The notes beneath the pieces are model-generated. The model searched no databases. It saw only the letters and a list, made by a program, of their open reading frames with translations, and was not told the DNA's origin. DNA of 64,000 bases from Prevotella sp. (GTDB lineage: Bacteria; Bacteroidota; Bacteroidia; Bacteroidales; Bacteroidaceae), in contig JAFLSE010000001.1 of the NCBI GenBank assembly GCA_022511075.1, forward strand, positions 144,652 through 208,651. The letters are read 5' to 3'. Shown here one piece after another: positions 26,986 to 35,764 of the stretch (position 1 is the first letter of the stretch; every line of letters starts with the position of its first letter). The translations under genes and the position numbers were made by a program.

Positions 26986-28632
26986 TTAATACCAACGTGG
27001 GTCACCTACGTTCTGCAGTTCCTTTGTATTAATGATTGTGAAATCACTATGCTCAGGGTCTTTGAATGTACCTTTGGTATCAGTACCAATCGTAGTACCT
27101 GCGAACTGAGCTGTAGGAGTAGGAGGATCACCACCCATCTTCCATTCTACATCGCTGGTAAAGTAGCAGTCATCTGCTGTTGGCACAGGATTGCATTTAC
27201 TGTTCCAGCCAGAGAATGTAGTAGACGTATTTTGAGGTGTTTCTCCCGGTATTCCGAACAAGCAGTTCTTGATGGTGAAGCTCTTGCAATCTGTAATATC
27301 GTCAAAGTTGCGGCTGGCACCAACACAATACACAAATGTGCAGTTTGTGATAGTATTGTTACCTGCTACAGACTTCTGGTCATTTACAAACGTACGCTGC
27401 ACATTAGCACAAGTTGTGTTATTCATAGTCATATTATAAACACATGCCTGGTCTTCTGCCATTGCAATACCGTAACCGCCGATAGAATCGATGATACAAT
27501 CGTCGAATACAAGGTTGTCGAGCTGGAATGTGCTACGTGCACGAATGATACCACGCTTGTATTTAATCTGGCAGCTCTTGAATGTCATGTTCTCCAAATG
27601 TCCGCTGGTGCTTGCATTTATCAGATAGTGACCACCATAGTTATCGGAAGTCTTATTGCCTTCATAGTCAAGGAAGTTAATCTTCTCAAGCGTGATACCA
27701 CCAACTGTAACACCGTTTGGCACACCAAACTCACTGGCGCAATCAAAGATAGCGTTGCCTTCCAGTGTCAAACCTGTAACAAACTTAATCGTTCCAGTTG
27801 TTTGTGGAAGGTTAAGGCTCTGCAAACGATAGTGAAGACCGCCTTTCAAGACGATTGTAATATCTTGGTCGGGGTATTCGCTTACAATCTCCTCAAGATG
27901 TGCAGCTGAAAACCATTTGTACAAATCGTCATCACTCATATCTTCCTTGCGCAAGTCAACGACAACACCGTCATAACTTTCCTCAGCACTGGTTGTGAAA
28001 CGTTTCTTACCAAGATATTGGTCGTTAACATAGACACGTGCCTGATATGTGGTTTTTGGTGCAAGTCCCTCTACAATCACATTCTTCACAGCATTGTCTG
28101 CATCCGTCAATACTACAGAAGTTACAAGAGAATCATTACTATCCTTGTAAATCTCCAAATTGTCATAGACAATATCAGACCACGAAATACGAGCTGCCAC
28201 GTCGATGATGTCGGTAGCTCCTGGGGTCAACAGCTTTGTTGGATAGTCAAGAGTTGTTGTCGTCAGGGTATAGTCCTTAGACTGAAGTCCTGTATTGGTA
28301 TTCACGCAGCGAAGACTTACGTTGTACTCCTTGTCATACTCCAAGTTGGTGAATGTGCAAGTTGTCTCTTCGGTCGTAATTGTCTTGGTGTCGCTGCCAT
28401 CGTTGGCTTCAGCCGTGATTACATATTCCGTGGCATCGGTATAGTTGTCCCATGTGACAATCATATATGGCGAGAGGTTATCGTCAAGACCATGCTCGAT
28501 GTTGTCGCTCTCGGTAATCACGGGACGGAACAGTGCGTCTGCCGTAGGCAGATCGTCGTCGCTACAGCTGGTCAGCACCACACTTGTTGATGCAGCCAGC
28601 AGGAACAACATTGATTTAAATATCTTTTTCAT
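26986..28632 (-). CDS. SusE/F-position surface lipoprotein with Fn3-like and DUF5123-type domains
   Basis: 548 residues. The signal peptide ends in a lipobox, LTSC (about residues 20-23), and then SDDD, a surface-export-type acidic start. Fibronectin III-like modules span about 30-215 (WDNYTDATEYVITAEA; GLAPKTTYQARVYVN). The rest is a right-handed beta-helix of the DUF4957/DUF5123 type with repeated N-T/C-x-F turns (NMTFKSCQIKY, NLVFDDCIIDS, NTITNCTFVYC). It ends in the family's FTIINTKELQNVGDPRW. Such proteins accompany SusCD pairs and often occur in pectin-type loci. They are thought to bind glycan at the cell surface. Confidence 0.82.
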   Translation of the reverse strand: MKKIFKSMLFLLAASTSVVLTSCSDDDLPTADALFRPVITESDNIEHGLDDNLSPYMIVTWDNYTDATEYVITAEANDGSDTKTITTEETTCTFTNLEYDKEYNVSLRCVNTNTGLQSKDYTLTTTTLDYPTKLLTPGATDIIDVAARISWSDIVYDNLEIYKDSNDSLVTSVVLTDADNAVKNVIVEGLAPKTTYQARVYVNDQYLGKKRFTTSAEESYDGVVVDLRKEDMSDDDLYKWFSAAHLEEIVSEYPDQDITIVLKGGLHYRLQSLNLPQTTGTIKFVTGLTLEGNAIFDCASEFGVPNGVTVGGITLEKINFLDYEGNKTSDNYGGHYLINASTSGHLENMTFKSCQIKYKRGIIRARSTFQLDNLVFDDCIIDSIGGYGIAMAEDQACVYNMTMNNTTCANVQRTFVNDQKSVAGNNTITNCTFVYCVGASRNFDDITDCKSFTIKNCLFGIPGETPQNTSTTFSGWNSKCNPVPTADDCYFTSDVEWKMGGDPPTPTAQFAGTTIGTDTKGTFKDPEHSDFTIINTKELQNVGDPRWY

Positions 28633-28647
28633 ATTCTTATCTCCGTA

Positions 28648-30810
28648 TTATTTATAATCATTATCTAAAGTTATAATGTCAACATTGACACCCTCGCCCA
28701 TATCCGTTGCAGCAAAGCCGTAGCCGTCGTTGTTCAGCACGTCTGATGCATTGAGCGTGGTAATGTTGATAGGAATCAAATAAGGCACGACACCGCTGCC
28801 GGTAAGAGCACCACCCGTGTAACCACGGAAGAGGCGTGTTACATAGTCGCTGGCTTGATATTTACGGTGACGTGTTATGCCTGGATATTCTCCATCAGCA
28901 ACCTCAACCTTGACTTGGTTTGGCTCTACACCTAAAGTATATGTTGCAACACCGTTTGCTACAGTTTTTGTACAAGCTGTATAATCCTTGCCTTGATATG
29001 TATAAGTGTTTACAGTCTTTATACAGTTGACACCCCAGTTCAGACGCACCCAGTGGTCAGTTTCCATAGCATCGTGTTCTCTGTCAACTCTAAATTTTTC
29101 ATTATACCATATAATGTCATCCTTAGTGTTGTTGCCTCCAGGCTGTTTTTGATAGTACAGATATGGAGCCCAATCTGTATAGTTGCGTGCCTCTGGGTAA
29201 GCTGCCAATACGGTTTCATTATTCATCAAGTCGTTGTTTGTAGAGATACCCCAGCAAATCATAGTGCGCAGAGTTTCCTCAATCTTCTTGGCATAGAGGT
29301 TCCAGCGTACAAGGTCGAACTTACGCACACCTTCACCACCACCAAGCTCCCATGCACGCTCGTCAACTATGGCGTTGAAGAAAGCCTCCTTCGTTGTCAG
29401 GTCATTAACGTATTGTGTCACCTGCTCGTTGTAGTCGGCTGCACCGGCAAAAGCACGTGCGCGAACCTTGGTCAGTGCTTCCTTTGCCACTGCCGTAGGA
29501 CCGTTCAGCTCGTTCTCTGCCTCGGCAAGCATAAGCAATACATCAGAATAGCGCATCAACGGGTAGTTGATACCAGTACCCTTGGACGAGCCAGAGCCAA
29601 GGTCTTTGGCAGCGAGGGCGCGATCCCACTTACCAACATACAATCCTGTTGCTGTAGCGGCTGCGACTGTGTCGTTGGCATGACTGTATTTAGCACAGTT
29701 GATGTCACGACGGGTATCGCTGTCAGCAAACGACATATAGTAAGTCGGGGTAACTGCTACCTGGGCTGTTGTTGTACCCTTTGCACAAGAACCTGTGTTA
29801 GGCACACCGAGCGACCAGCCCACATCACCACCATAGTTCTGTACGAATGCAACCTCATAGAGGATCTCGGCATTGTTCTCAACCATGTAGTTCATCTCGT
29901 TGGCGAATGCCTGCCCATAGTCAGCATACAACTCGCGCGGCTTCAGCTGGATGAGCTTCTGGCAATAGTCCTTTGCCATCTGGTAATACTGGGTGTAGGT
30001 CTGAGCTGTCTTCTCTGTACCATTCACGTCCTTGTACACCACGGTCAGGTCTTCTGAAGTCACGTCGAGATAGTCGTCGGCACGCTTCATCTGGTTGTCG
30101 TAGGTCTTTCCATAGCCGGCACGGAACAGAGCCAGACGGGCGATGAGACCGATTGCGAAGTCGCGGTTCATGCGCTCGATACCGCCAGTGTTAACATCAG
30201 AGAATTTCATGTTAGGCTCTATGTCAACCAACTGCTGCAATACCTTACTGAAAATGATGTTCTTGTCTGTACGTGGCTTGTCCAGCTCGTCGCCTGCCTT
30301 TGCAGCTTCATCGTAATAAGGAACATCGCCAAACAAGCCTGTCATCAAATAGTAGCGGTAAGCCTTCAGGCAAGTTGCCTCACCCTTAATCTGCTGAAGC
30401 TCGTCAGTGTTGCCGATAGGGCTTGCGTCTACACCGGCACGCACCTGGTTGGCACGCTCAATGGCTTGCAGGTTGTTGTTCCACACATTATATACATCGT
30501 TGAAGCTCTCCAAAGCAGGACCTTGCAGCGACCACACTGATGAACGGTGAGCTGTTGGCAAGCCCGCACTTGGACCCATGGCTTCAACGTCGGTGTTCTG
30601 CATCCATACACCCATCATACGTGATGAGTATGGGTCTTCACCGAACAATACATATACGCCGTTGATGGCGTTGGTGGCAAATTCTGTTGAGGCGTAGACC
30701 ATTGCCTGGTCGTTCTGCGACGGCGCATCCACATTCAGGAAGTCGTTGCACGATGTAAGTGCTGCCACTCCAACAGTTGCCAATGCTATATATTTATTCT
30801 TTAATTTCAT
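28648..30810 (-). CDS. SusD/RagB-family glycan-binding lipoprotein
   Basis: 720 residues from the ATG at 30810; ten codons of upstream open frame are ignored because this start gives a clean signal peptide with lipobox LTSC. CNDFLNVDAPSQND is the usual opening of SusD proteins. TPR-like helices carry SNxxR-type segments such as MRYSDVLLMLAEAENEL (about 455-471) and ERAWELGGGEGVRKFDLVRW (about 520-539). The protein caps the SusC barrel and captures oligosaccharide. At 720 residues it is longer than classic SusD (about 550), with extra C-terminal loops. Confidence 0.95.
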   Translation of the reverse strand: MKLKNKYIALATVGVAALTSCNDFLNVDAPSQNDQAMVYASTEFATNAINGVYVLFGEDPYSSRMMGVWMQNTDVEAMGPSAGLPTAHRSSVWSLQGPALESFNDVYNVWNNNLQAIERANQVRAGVDASPIGNTDELQQIKGEATCLKAYRYYLMTGLFGDVPYYDEAAKAGDELDKPRTDKNIIFSKVLQQLVDIEPNMKFSDVNTGGIERMNRDFAIGLIARLALFRAGYGKTYDNQMKRADDYLDVTSEDLTVVYKDVNGTEKTAQTYTQYYQMAKDYCQKLIQLKPRELYADYGQAFANEMNYMVENNAEILYEVAFVQNYGGDVGWSLGVPNTGSCAKGTTTAQVAVTPTYYMSFADSDTRRDINCAKYSHANDTVAAATATGLYVGKWDRALAAKDLGSGSSKGTGINYPLMRYSDVLLMLAEAENELNGPTAVAKEALTKVRARAFAGAADYNEQVTQYVNDLTTKEAFFNAIVDERAWELGGGEGVRKFDLVRWNLYAKKIEETLRTMICWGISTNNDLMNNETVLAAYPEARNYTDWAPYLYYQKQPGGNNTKDDIIWYNEKFRVDREHDAMETDHWVRLNWGVNCIKTVNTYTYQGKDYTACTKTVANGVATYTLGVEPNQVKVEVADGEYPGITRHRKYQASDYVTRLFRGYTGGALTGSGVVPYLIPINITTLNASDVLNNDGYGFAATDMGEGVNVDIITLDNDYK

Positions 30811-30852
30811 AATATTAATTTGCTTTTTTAACTGTTTCACTGTTTCATTCTG

Positions 30853-33800
30853 TTACAACGTAACGTTAACACCGAATGTCCAAGCGCGGCTCTTCGGATA
30901 AGAAGAGAAGTCGATGCCCGGAGTCAAGCCAGAGTAGCTGCTGTTGCGTACGTATGAACTAACTTCTGGGTCGTAGCCTGGATAGTTGGTTATACAGAAC
31001 AGGTTGGTAGCCGTCACGTAGAGGCGCAGGCGCTGTATGGCAACCTTGCGTGTAATCTTGGTTGGCAAGGTGTAACCCACTGTCACGCTCTGCAAGCGCA
31101 GGAATGAAGCATCGTCAAGTGCCCAGTCGGTTGGAACAACCACTGCATCACCGGTAGAGAACGGGCTCCACATAGCCTTTGGTGCTTTGCCGTTGCCACC
31201 TTCGTTCCAGTAAGCGAGATCCTCAAGGCTTGTAAGCAGACCGCCAGTCTCTGGATTTATGTATGAATAGGCATTGGATGGGCGCATGTCGTCGCGCATG
31301 TTAGGATAGTTACCTGCACGATAGCGTGATGAGGTCTGAATCTTGTTGGCGTTGTAGATTTGGTTGCCGTATGTATATGTGAAGTTTAATTGGAAATCAA
31401 AGTCATATACTGTTCCGCTGAATCCGAAACCACCGGCAAAGTCAGGATTGGTATCACCGATAACTGTGATATCCTCAGTATCAACAACACCATCACCGTT
31501 AAGGTCTACAAGTTTCATAGTACCAGGGCGAATACCTATCTGACCACCGAGCAATGCAGTAGAAGCAACGCCATCCTTCAGCTTGTATGTGCCTGTTGCA
31601 GCATCGTAGCTCTCAAAGTCGTCGGTAGTATAGTAACCTGCACTCTTCCAACCGTATACAAGACCTATTGGGTCGCCAATGCGAACGATATAGTCCTGCT
31701 GGTTCTTGTTGTCGGTACTTGCCCATCCTGATGGGAAGGTCATCTGGTCGATGCCGTTTGCAAGACTCTTCACGTTAGACTTGTCGAAGCCGATATTGAA
31801 GTATGCATTGAGACTGAAGTTTTTCTTCTGCACGATAGCTGCGTTTAAGGTAAGCTCAACACCCTTGTTGCTTGTGGAAGCAGAGTTCTCATACATAGAG
31901 GTGTAACCAGGAGCTGCAATAGCGTGGTTGATAAGCAGGTCGTCGGTACTGTTCCAGTAAAGGTCGATGTTACCAGTGAGTCGCTCATTCAAGAAGCCAA
32001 AGTCGAGACCGATGTTACGTGTAGTACGCTTCTCCCATGTGAGGTTAGGGTTGGCAAGCACTGCCGTCACAGAGCTGTGTACATTAGCCTGCTCGCCCAC
32101 ACCGTAGCGCTTTGAACCGCTGTTGAACGAATAGAGCTGTGAGAACATATAGCTTGGCAGCTTGTTGTTACCAACCTTACCGTATGAAAGACGGAGTTTC
32201 AAGTTAGACATCCACGACTTTGCACCCTCCATCCAAGGTTCCTCAATGATTCGCCATGATGCAGCTGCTGCAGGGAAGAAACCCCACTGGTGTCCAGGTG
32301 CAAACTTGGAGCTACCGTCCTCGCGGAATGTAAGGGTGAGAAGATAGCGATCCTTGAAGTCATAGTTCAAACGTCCGAAGAAAGACACTGTGTTTTCATC
32401 AGGGCTGACAACACTGCCCATACTCTGCATCACACCCGAACCGAAGTTAGCGAACACCTGATCTGGGGTGTAAGCCTCACTGAAACCGTTGGCGTTCATT
32501 GAGCTATTGTCGCTCTTTGCCGAACGAACTTCCTGACCAACCATTACGTTGAAGTGATGATCCTCACCGAGTTTCTTGTCGTATGTCAGCGTTGCACTCT
32601 CGCGCAGCGTGCGGGTGTTGGTCTTTGTCCAGTCTGCCAAAGGAAGACCTCCAACGTAAGAAGCCTGGGTAGTTGTGGAACCATACCAGTTCTTAACCTC
32701 GTTGAATCCGTATGCATAACCGCCTTCCACATGAGCTGTCAAGCCCTTCAATGGAGTCTTCCAGTCGAGGGCACCATTGAAGCTGAAAGCACGGTTGTTG
32801 CGCTTGCGCCAGTATTGCGCTGCCTGATCTGCCAATGACATGTTGGCACGACGATATTCCTCAATTTCATCGTCAGACATGTTTGAGAAATCAGGTGTCG
32901 TGAAACCTGACAGACCCTTTGTTGCAACAGAATAGATAGCCTGCTCAGTACGTACCTTGTAAGTACCACCCTGTGTACCCTGTCCGTTAGCAATCTGGTC
33001 GCTCACACGTGCGTTCAAAGAGAACTTAAGGTTCTTGTTTATTTCGTGGTTCAACTTAAAGAGGAATGCGTAGCGGCTGAAGTCGTTGTTTGGCATAAGA
33101 CCGCCGTTGAAGTCGTATGTTCCTGAAAGTGTGAACTTGGTCTTGTCTGTACCACCAGTGAGCGAAACGTTGTGGCTCTGCGAAAGAACGTTTGCACCGA
33201 ACATATCCTCCTGCCAGTCGATAGCCTCGATGCTCTTGTAGAGATAGAGGTCGTCGTAAACACCAAACTGACGGTAGAACGAGTTGAGAGCGCTCTCGCC
33301 GCGGAGTGATGCATACTCATAGTTCGACATCACATAGTCGTAGGTGTTCATCGGGCTGAGGCGCTTAGATACGGTCTTTGTCTGCAAGAAACCGTTGTAG
33401 TTGATAACGGTCTTACCGCTCTTTGCGTTTTTAGTAGTGATGAGGATAACACCGTTTGCACCCTGCGAACCGTAGATGGCTGTTGAAGAAGCGTCCTTCA
33501 GCACAGTGATGTCCTCGATGTCGTTTGGCGAGATGTCGCTGATAGAACTTGTCTGGAAACCGTCCACAACGTAGAGCGGAGAGTTGTCACCAGTGATAGA
33601 ACCTCCACCGCGCACGCGGATAAGGATTTCAGCATCGGGAGAACCGTCGGTGGTGGTGATGTTCACACCTGCCATCTTACCGGTCAGGGCCTCACTAACG
33701 TTTGCCACCGGCACTTTCACGAGGTCTTGTCCCTTCACTGTAGCTACCGAACCGGTCAAGTCCTTCTTGCGAACGGAACCGTAACCGATTACCACTACGT

Positions 33801-34113
33801 CGTTGAGCGTGGTGTTGTCGTCCTCGAGCACCACATCAACAGTTTTCTTACCTGCAACGTTCACCGTCTGATTCTTCATACCAATGTATGAGACAACGAT
33901 TTGGCTGCCATTCAACTTCAGTGTGAAATTACCGTCGAGGTCGGTAACGGTAGCATTCTTGGCATTGCCCCTTTCTGCAACGGTAGCACCAATCACGGCT
34001 TCACCTGTTCCGTCCTTGACATTTCCACTGATTGTCGTCTGTGCCTGCACTGCCATCGCCAATGTGGCAAACAGCGTAACAAGCACCAATCGAATGTTTG
34101 TTTTAATAGACAT
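30853..34113 (-). CDS. SusC/RagA-family TonB-dependent outer membrane transporter
   Basis: 1086 residues. Signal peptide 1-24 ends at VQAQ. A carboxypeptidase-regulatory-like domain (ISGNVKDGTGEAVIGATV onward, about 27-105) is followed by the TonB plug (DVVVIGYGSVRKKDLTGS; VRGGGSITGDNSPLYVVDGF; ILKDASSTAIYGSQGANGVI). A 22-strand barrel follows and ends with RAWTFGVNVTL. Energised by TonB, it imports the glycan captured by the SusD lipoprotein 12 bp downstream. It is first in the four-gene locus and has a leader of about 170 nt with two hairpins. The substrate is not shown by sequence. Confidence 0.97.
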   Translation of the reverse strand: MSIKTNIRLVLVTLFATLAMAVQAQTTISGNVKDGTGEAVIGATVAERGNAKNATVTDLDGNFTLKLNGSQIVVSYIGMKNQTVNVAGKKTVDVVLEDDNTTLNDVVVIGYGSVRKKDLTGSVATVKGQDLVKVPVANVSEALTGKMAGVNITTTDGSPDAEILIRVRGGGSITGDNSPLYVVDGFQTSSISDISPNDIEDITVLKDASSTAIYGSQGANGVILITTKNAKSGKTVINYNGFLQTKTVSKRLSPMNTYDYVMSNYEYASLRGESALNSFYRQFGVYDDLYLYKSIEAIDWQEDMFGANVLSQSHNVSLTGGTDKTKFTLSGTYDFNGGLMPNNDFSRYAFLFKLNHEINKNLKFSLNARVSDQIANGQGTQGGTYKVRTEQAIYSVATKGLSGFTTPDFSNMSDDEIEEYRRANMSLADQAAQYWRKRNNRAFSFNGALDWKTPLKGLTAHVEGGYAYGFNEVKNWYGSTTTQASYVGGLPLADWTKTNTRTLRESATLTYDKKLGEDHHFNVMVGQEVRSAKSDNSSMNANGFSEAYTPDQVFANFGSGVMQSMGSVVSPDENTVSFFGRLNYDFKDRYLLTLTFREDGSSKFAPGHQWGFFPAAAASWRIIEEPWMEGAKSWMSNLKLRLSYGKVGNNKLPSYMFSQLYSFNSGSKRYGVGEQANVHSSVTAVLANPNLTWEKRTTRNIGLDFGFLNERLTGNIDLYWNSTDDLLINHAIAAPGYTSMYENSASTSNKGVELTLNAAIVQKKNFSLNAYFNIGFDKSNVKSLANGIDQMTFPSGWASTDNKNQQDYIVRIGDPIGLVYGWKSAGYYTTDDFESYDAATGTYKLKDGVASTALLGGQIGIRPGTMKLVDLNGDGVVDTEDITVIGDTNPDFAGGFGFSGTVYDFDFQLNFTYTYGNQIYNANKIQTSSRYRAGNYPNMRDDMRPSNAYSYINPETGGLLTSLEDLAYWNEGGNGKAPKAMWSPFSTGDAVVVPTDWALDDASFLRLQSVTVGYTLPTKITRKVAIQRLRLYVTATNLFCITNYPGYDPEVSSYVRNSSYSGLTPGIDFSSYPKSRAWTFGVNVTL

Positions 34114-34191
34114 AAATTGTTGTTTTTAATAATTATAATTTGTTATGAAATTTATTTTCCATTTGGTTACATTATTTAAACTCATTTGTTA

Positions 34192-34252
34192 CACCTTGGC
34201 ACACAAGGTGCGAGCATTTTTGCATATTTTACATGCCTCGATGTACGAGGTA
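34192..34252 (-). repeat. Two related hairpins in the susC leader
   Basis: Hairpin 1: CACCTTG (34192-34198), 5-nt loop, CAAGGTG (34204-34210). Hairpin 2: CCTCG (34236-34240), 5-nt loop, CGAGG (34246-34250), with a weaker outer pair. The two 23-bp units align at 13 of 23 positions, and a T-A pair in one is a C-G pair in the other, so pairing is kept while sequence changes. They lie between the -7 element (34293-34300) and the susC start, so they would be in the transcript. Confidence 0.6.
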
Positions 34253-34292
34253 CATGCTTATTTGCCATGTATGAATAGCAATATATGCTGTG

Positions 34293-34324
34293 CAAAGTTA
34301 ACAAAAAAATAACAATACGACAAT
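34293..34324 (-). promoter_or_regulatory. Promoter of the susC operon
   Basis: Minus strand TAACTTTG (plus 34293-34300). The -33 position at 20 nt reads ATTG (plus 34321-34324), one mismatch from TTTG. The weak -33 would fit activator dependence. Confidence 0.55.
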
Positions 34325-34645
34325 TTCTTTAACACAAACGGCGAAACATATAACGTTCATTAACAAAAAACGCCACCTCCTAAGGATTTTTTAACTAACA
34401 CGTATTTATTTCTGTATAGATATTACACAATGATAAAAATGAAAACATCTTGTTTACATTTGCAAATGCAATTGTTTACTTTTCCAAATGCATTATTTGC
34501 TTCATGAAATTCATTGGTTTCTCTCGCGCGTATATATAAATAATGTATGGATATTTATCAAAAAACAGTAGTGTACCTATGACAACGACCGGAAGATGGA
34601 CTTTGCCTTGGATTTTGATAAATAGAATAATTGGGGGGATTTTCG
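34325..34645. other. AT-rich intergenic region between susC promoter and tRNA genes
   Basis: About 320 bp with no credible gene. A minus frame overlapping 34476-34724 runs through the tRNA and is rejected. TTTGCAAATGCAATTG-like short repeats near 34455-34490 (two ACATTTGCAAATG/CTTTTCCAAATGC half-copies) lie upstream of the susC promoter, where a regulator could bind. Confidence 0.4.
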
Positions 34646-34720
34646 TGGGCGTTGACGGATTCGAACCGCCGACCCTCTGCTTGTAAGGCAGATGCTCTAA
34701 ACCAGCTGAGCTAAACGCCC
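34646..34720 (-). tRNA. tRNA-Val (anticodon UAC)
   Basis: 75 nt without CCA. The acceptor stem is GGGCGTT/AACGCCC. The anticodon arm is TCTGC-CTTACAA-GCAGA, giving anticodon TAC. The T arm has GGTTCGAATCC. It is identical to the second copy 40 bp to the right. Confidence 0.95.
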
Positions 34721-34760
34721 TCACGAACTGTGAATACTTAAAAGAACTTTTATTGTTTTG

Positions 34761-34835
34761 TGGGCGTTGACGGATTCGAACCGCCGACCCTCTGCTTGTA
34801 AGGCAGATGCTCTAAACCAGCTGAGCTAAACGCCC
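34761..34835 (-). tRNA. tRNA-Val (anticodon UAC), second copy
   Basis: Same 75-nt sequence and structure as the copy at 34646-34720. As transcription runs leftward this one is the first of the pair, behind the promoter at 34855-34886. Confidence 0.95.
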
Positions 34836-34854
34836 TTGTTCTTTTAAGCGAGTG

Positions 34855-34886
34855 CAAAGGTAATGCTTTTTTCTTAAACCACCAAA
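34855..34886 (-). promoter_or_regulatory. Promoter of the tRNA-Val pair
   Basis: Minus strand TTTG (plus 34883-34886), 20 nt, TACCTTTG (plus 34855-34862): a perfect match to the Bacteroidota promoter pattern, 20 bp before the first tRNA. Confidence 0.75.
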
Positions 34887-34946
34887 TTTTTCTTGGATTT
34901 TTTTATGTTTATGGGGAAAATATGGGGTTAATAGGGTGTTATGGGA

Positions 34947-35717
34947 TTATTGGGGTTGCTGGGAATTGATTTGATTACGAAGCATCTCGTTTTCAGCTTC
35001 GAGGTCGGCAATCTGGGCATTGAGGGCATCAATCTCCATTTGTGTCATGCTGTTTATTGTCTCGGTGTCGCCTGCCTTGTGCCATGTTGTTTTGCCGAGT
35101 CTGTAGGAGATGCCGGCTTCGATGGCGAAGATGCGGTCGCTTGATGAAGGAGGCAGGGTGGCAAGTCCACCGCCAAAGTCGTTTGACAGCGCCTTGTAGG
35201 AGCATTCAAGGGTGATGTCGAGCTTGGTGCAAACTTTCCATGAGGATATGATGCCGCCACCAACTACCGGGGTATAGTGGTTGAGAGTGCAGTTGCGCCC
35301 TACTCCACCGGCAAGGTATGGAATGAGATTCCATACACGAGTCTCGTTGTAGCCTTTGAAGAGGTTGGTGAAATTAAACATCACATCGGCAGTGAGAGTC
35401 CAGTATTTATTGTGATTGTCAGATGTAGCGAAGTTATTGTTTTTTGTGTCCCAGCCATTATACTTGGCACGCAGACCAAGTCCGGGAGTGAACCACTTAC
35501 CGAGCGACAACGAGCCGCCCCAAGTGGGCGTGGACAATAGAGAGTTGCCGGCTCCGCCGTCCATATAGTTTGACCAAGAGCCTTGAATGCCTACAAACCA
35601 GTTGCAGGCAAAAGAGTTGGTAGTTACCTTGAACTTATCTATAGGATTGGATTCCTCTTGTGCCACGGAAACCATATTGACTGCAAAGAGTGCTATTGCT
35701 ACAAAAAACTTTCTCAT
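34947..35717 (-). CDS. Outer membrane beta-barrel protein with C-terminal coiled coil
   Basis: 256 residues. A signal peptide ends at VSVAQ (about residue 19). Residues 35-205 have alternating strands typical of an eight-stranded OmpA-like barrel (WFVGIQGSWSNYMDGG; GGSLSLGKWFTPGLGLRAKY; PYLAGGVGRNC; IFAIEAGISYRLGK). The C-terminal 35 residues form a coiled coil (MEIDALNAQIADLEAENEML). Related Bacteroidota proteins continue into a peptidoglycan-binding OmpA domain, which is absent here. It lies 47 bp after mutL and may be co-transcribed. Confidence 0.78.
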   Translation of the reverse strand: MRKFFVAIALFAVNMVSVAQEESNPIDKFKVTTNSFACNWFVGIQGSWSNYMDGGAGNSLLSTPTWGGSLSLGKWFTPGLGLRAKYNGWDTKNNNFATSDNHNKYWTLTADVMFNFTNLFKGYNETRVWNLIPYLAGGVGRNCTLNHYTPVVGGGIISSWKVCTKLDITLECSYKALSNDFGGGLATLPPSSSDRIFAIEAGISYRLGKTTWHKAGDTETINSMTQMEIDALNAQIADLEAENEMLRNQINSQQPQ

Positions 35718-35764
35718 ATCTGTAAATGTTTTGTTTGTAAATCGTGATTGTATTATCTGTCGCC

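Noticed and set aside
28993..30057. 354-codon plus-strand frame
   Set aside because: Antisense to the SusD gene, which has clear family motifs.
34476..34724. 82-codon minus-strand frame
   Set aside because: It translates the tRNA-Val gene.
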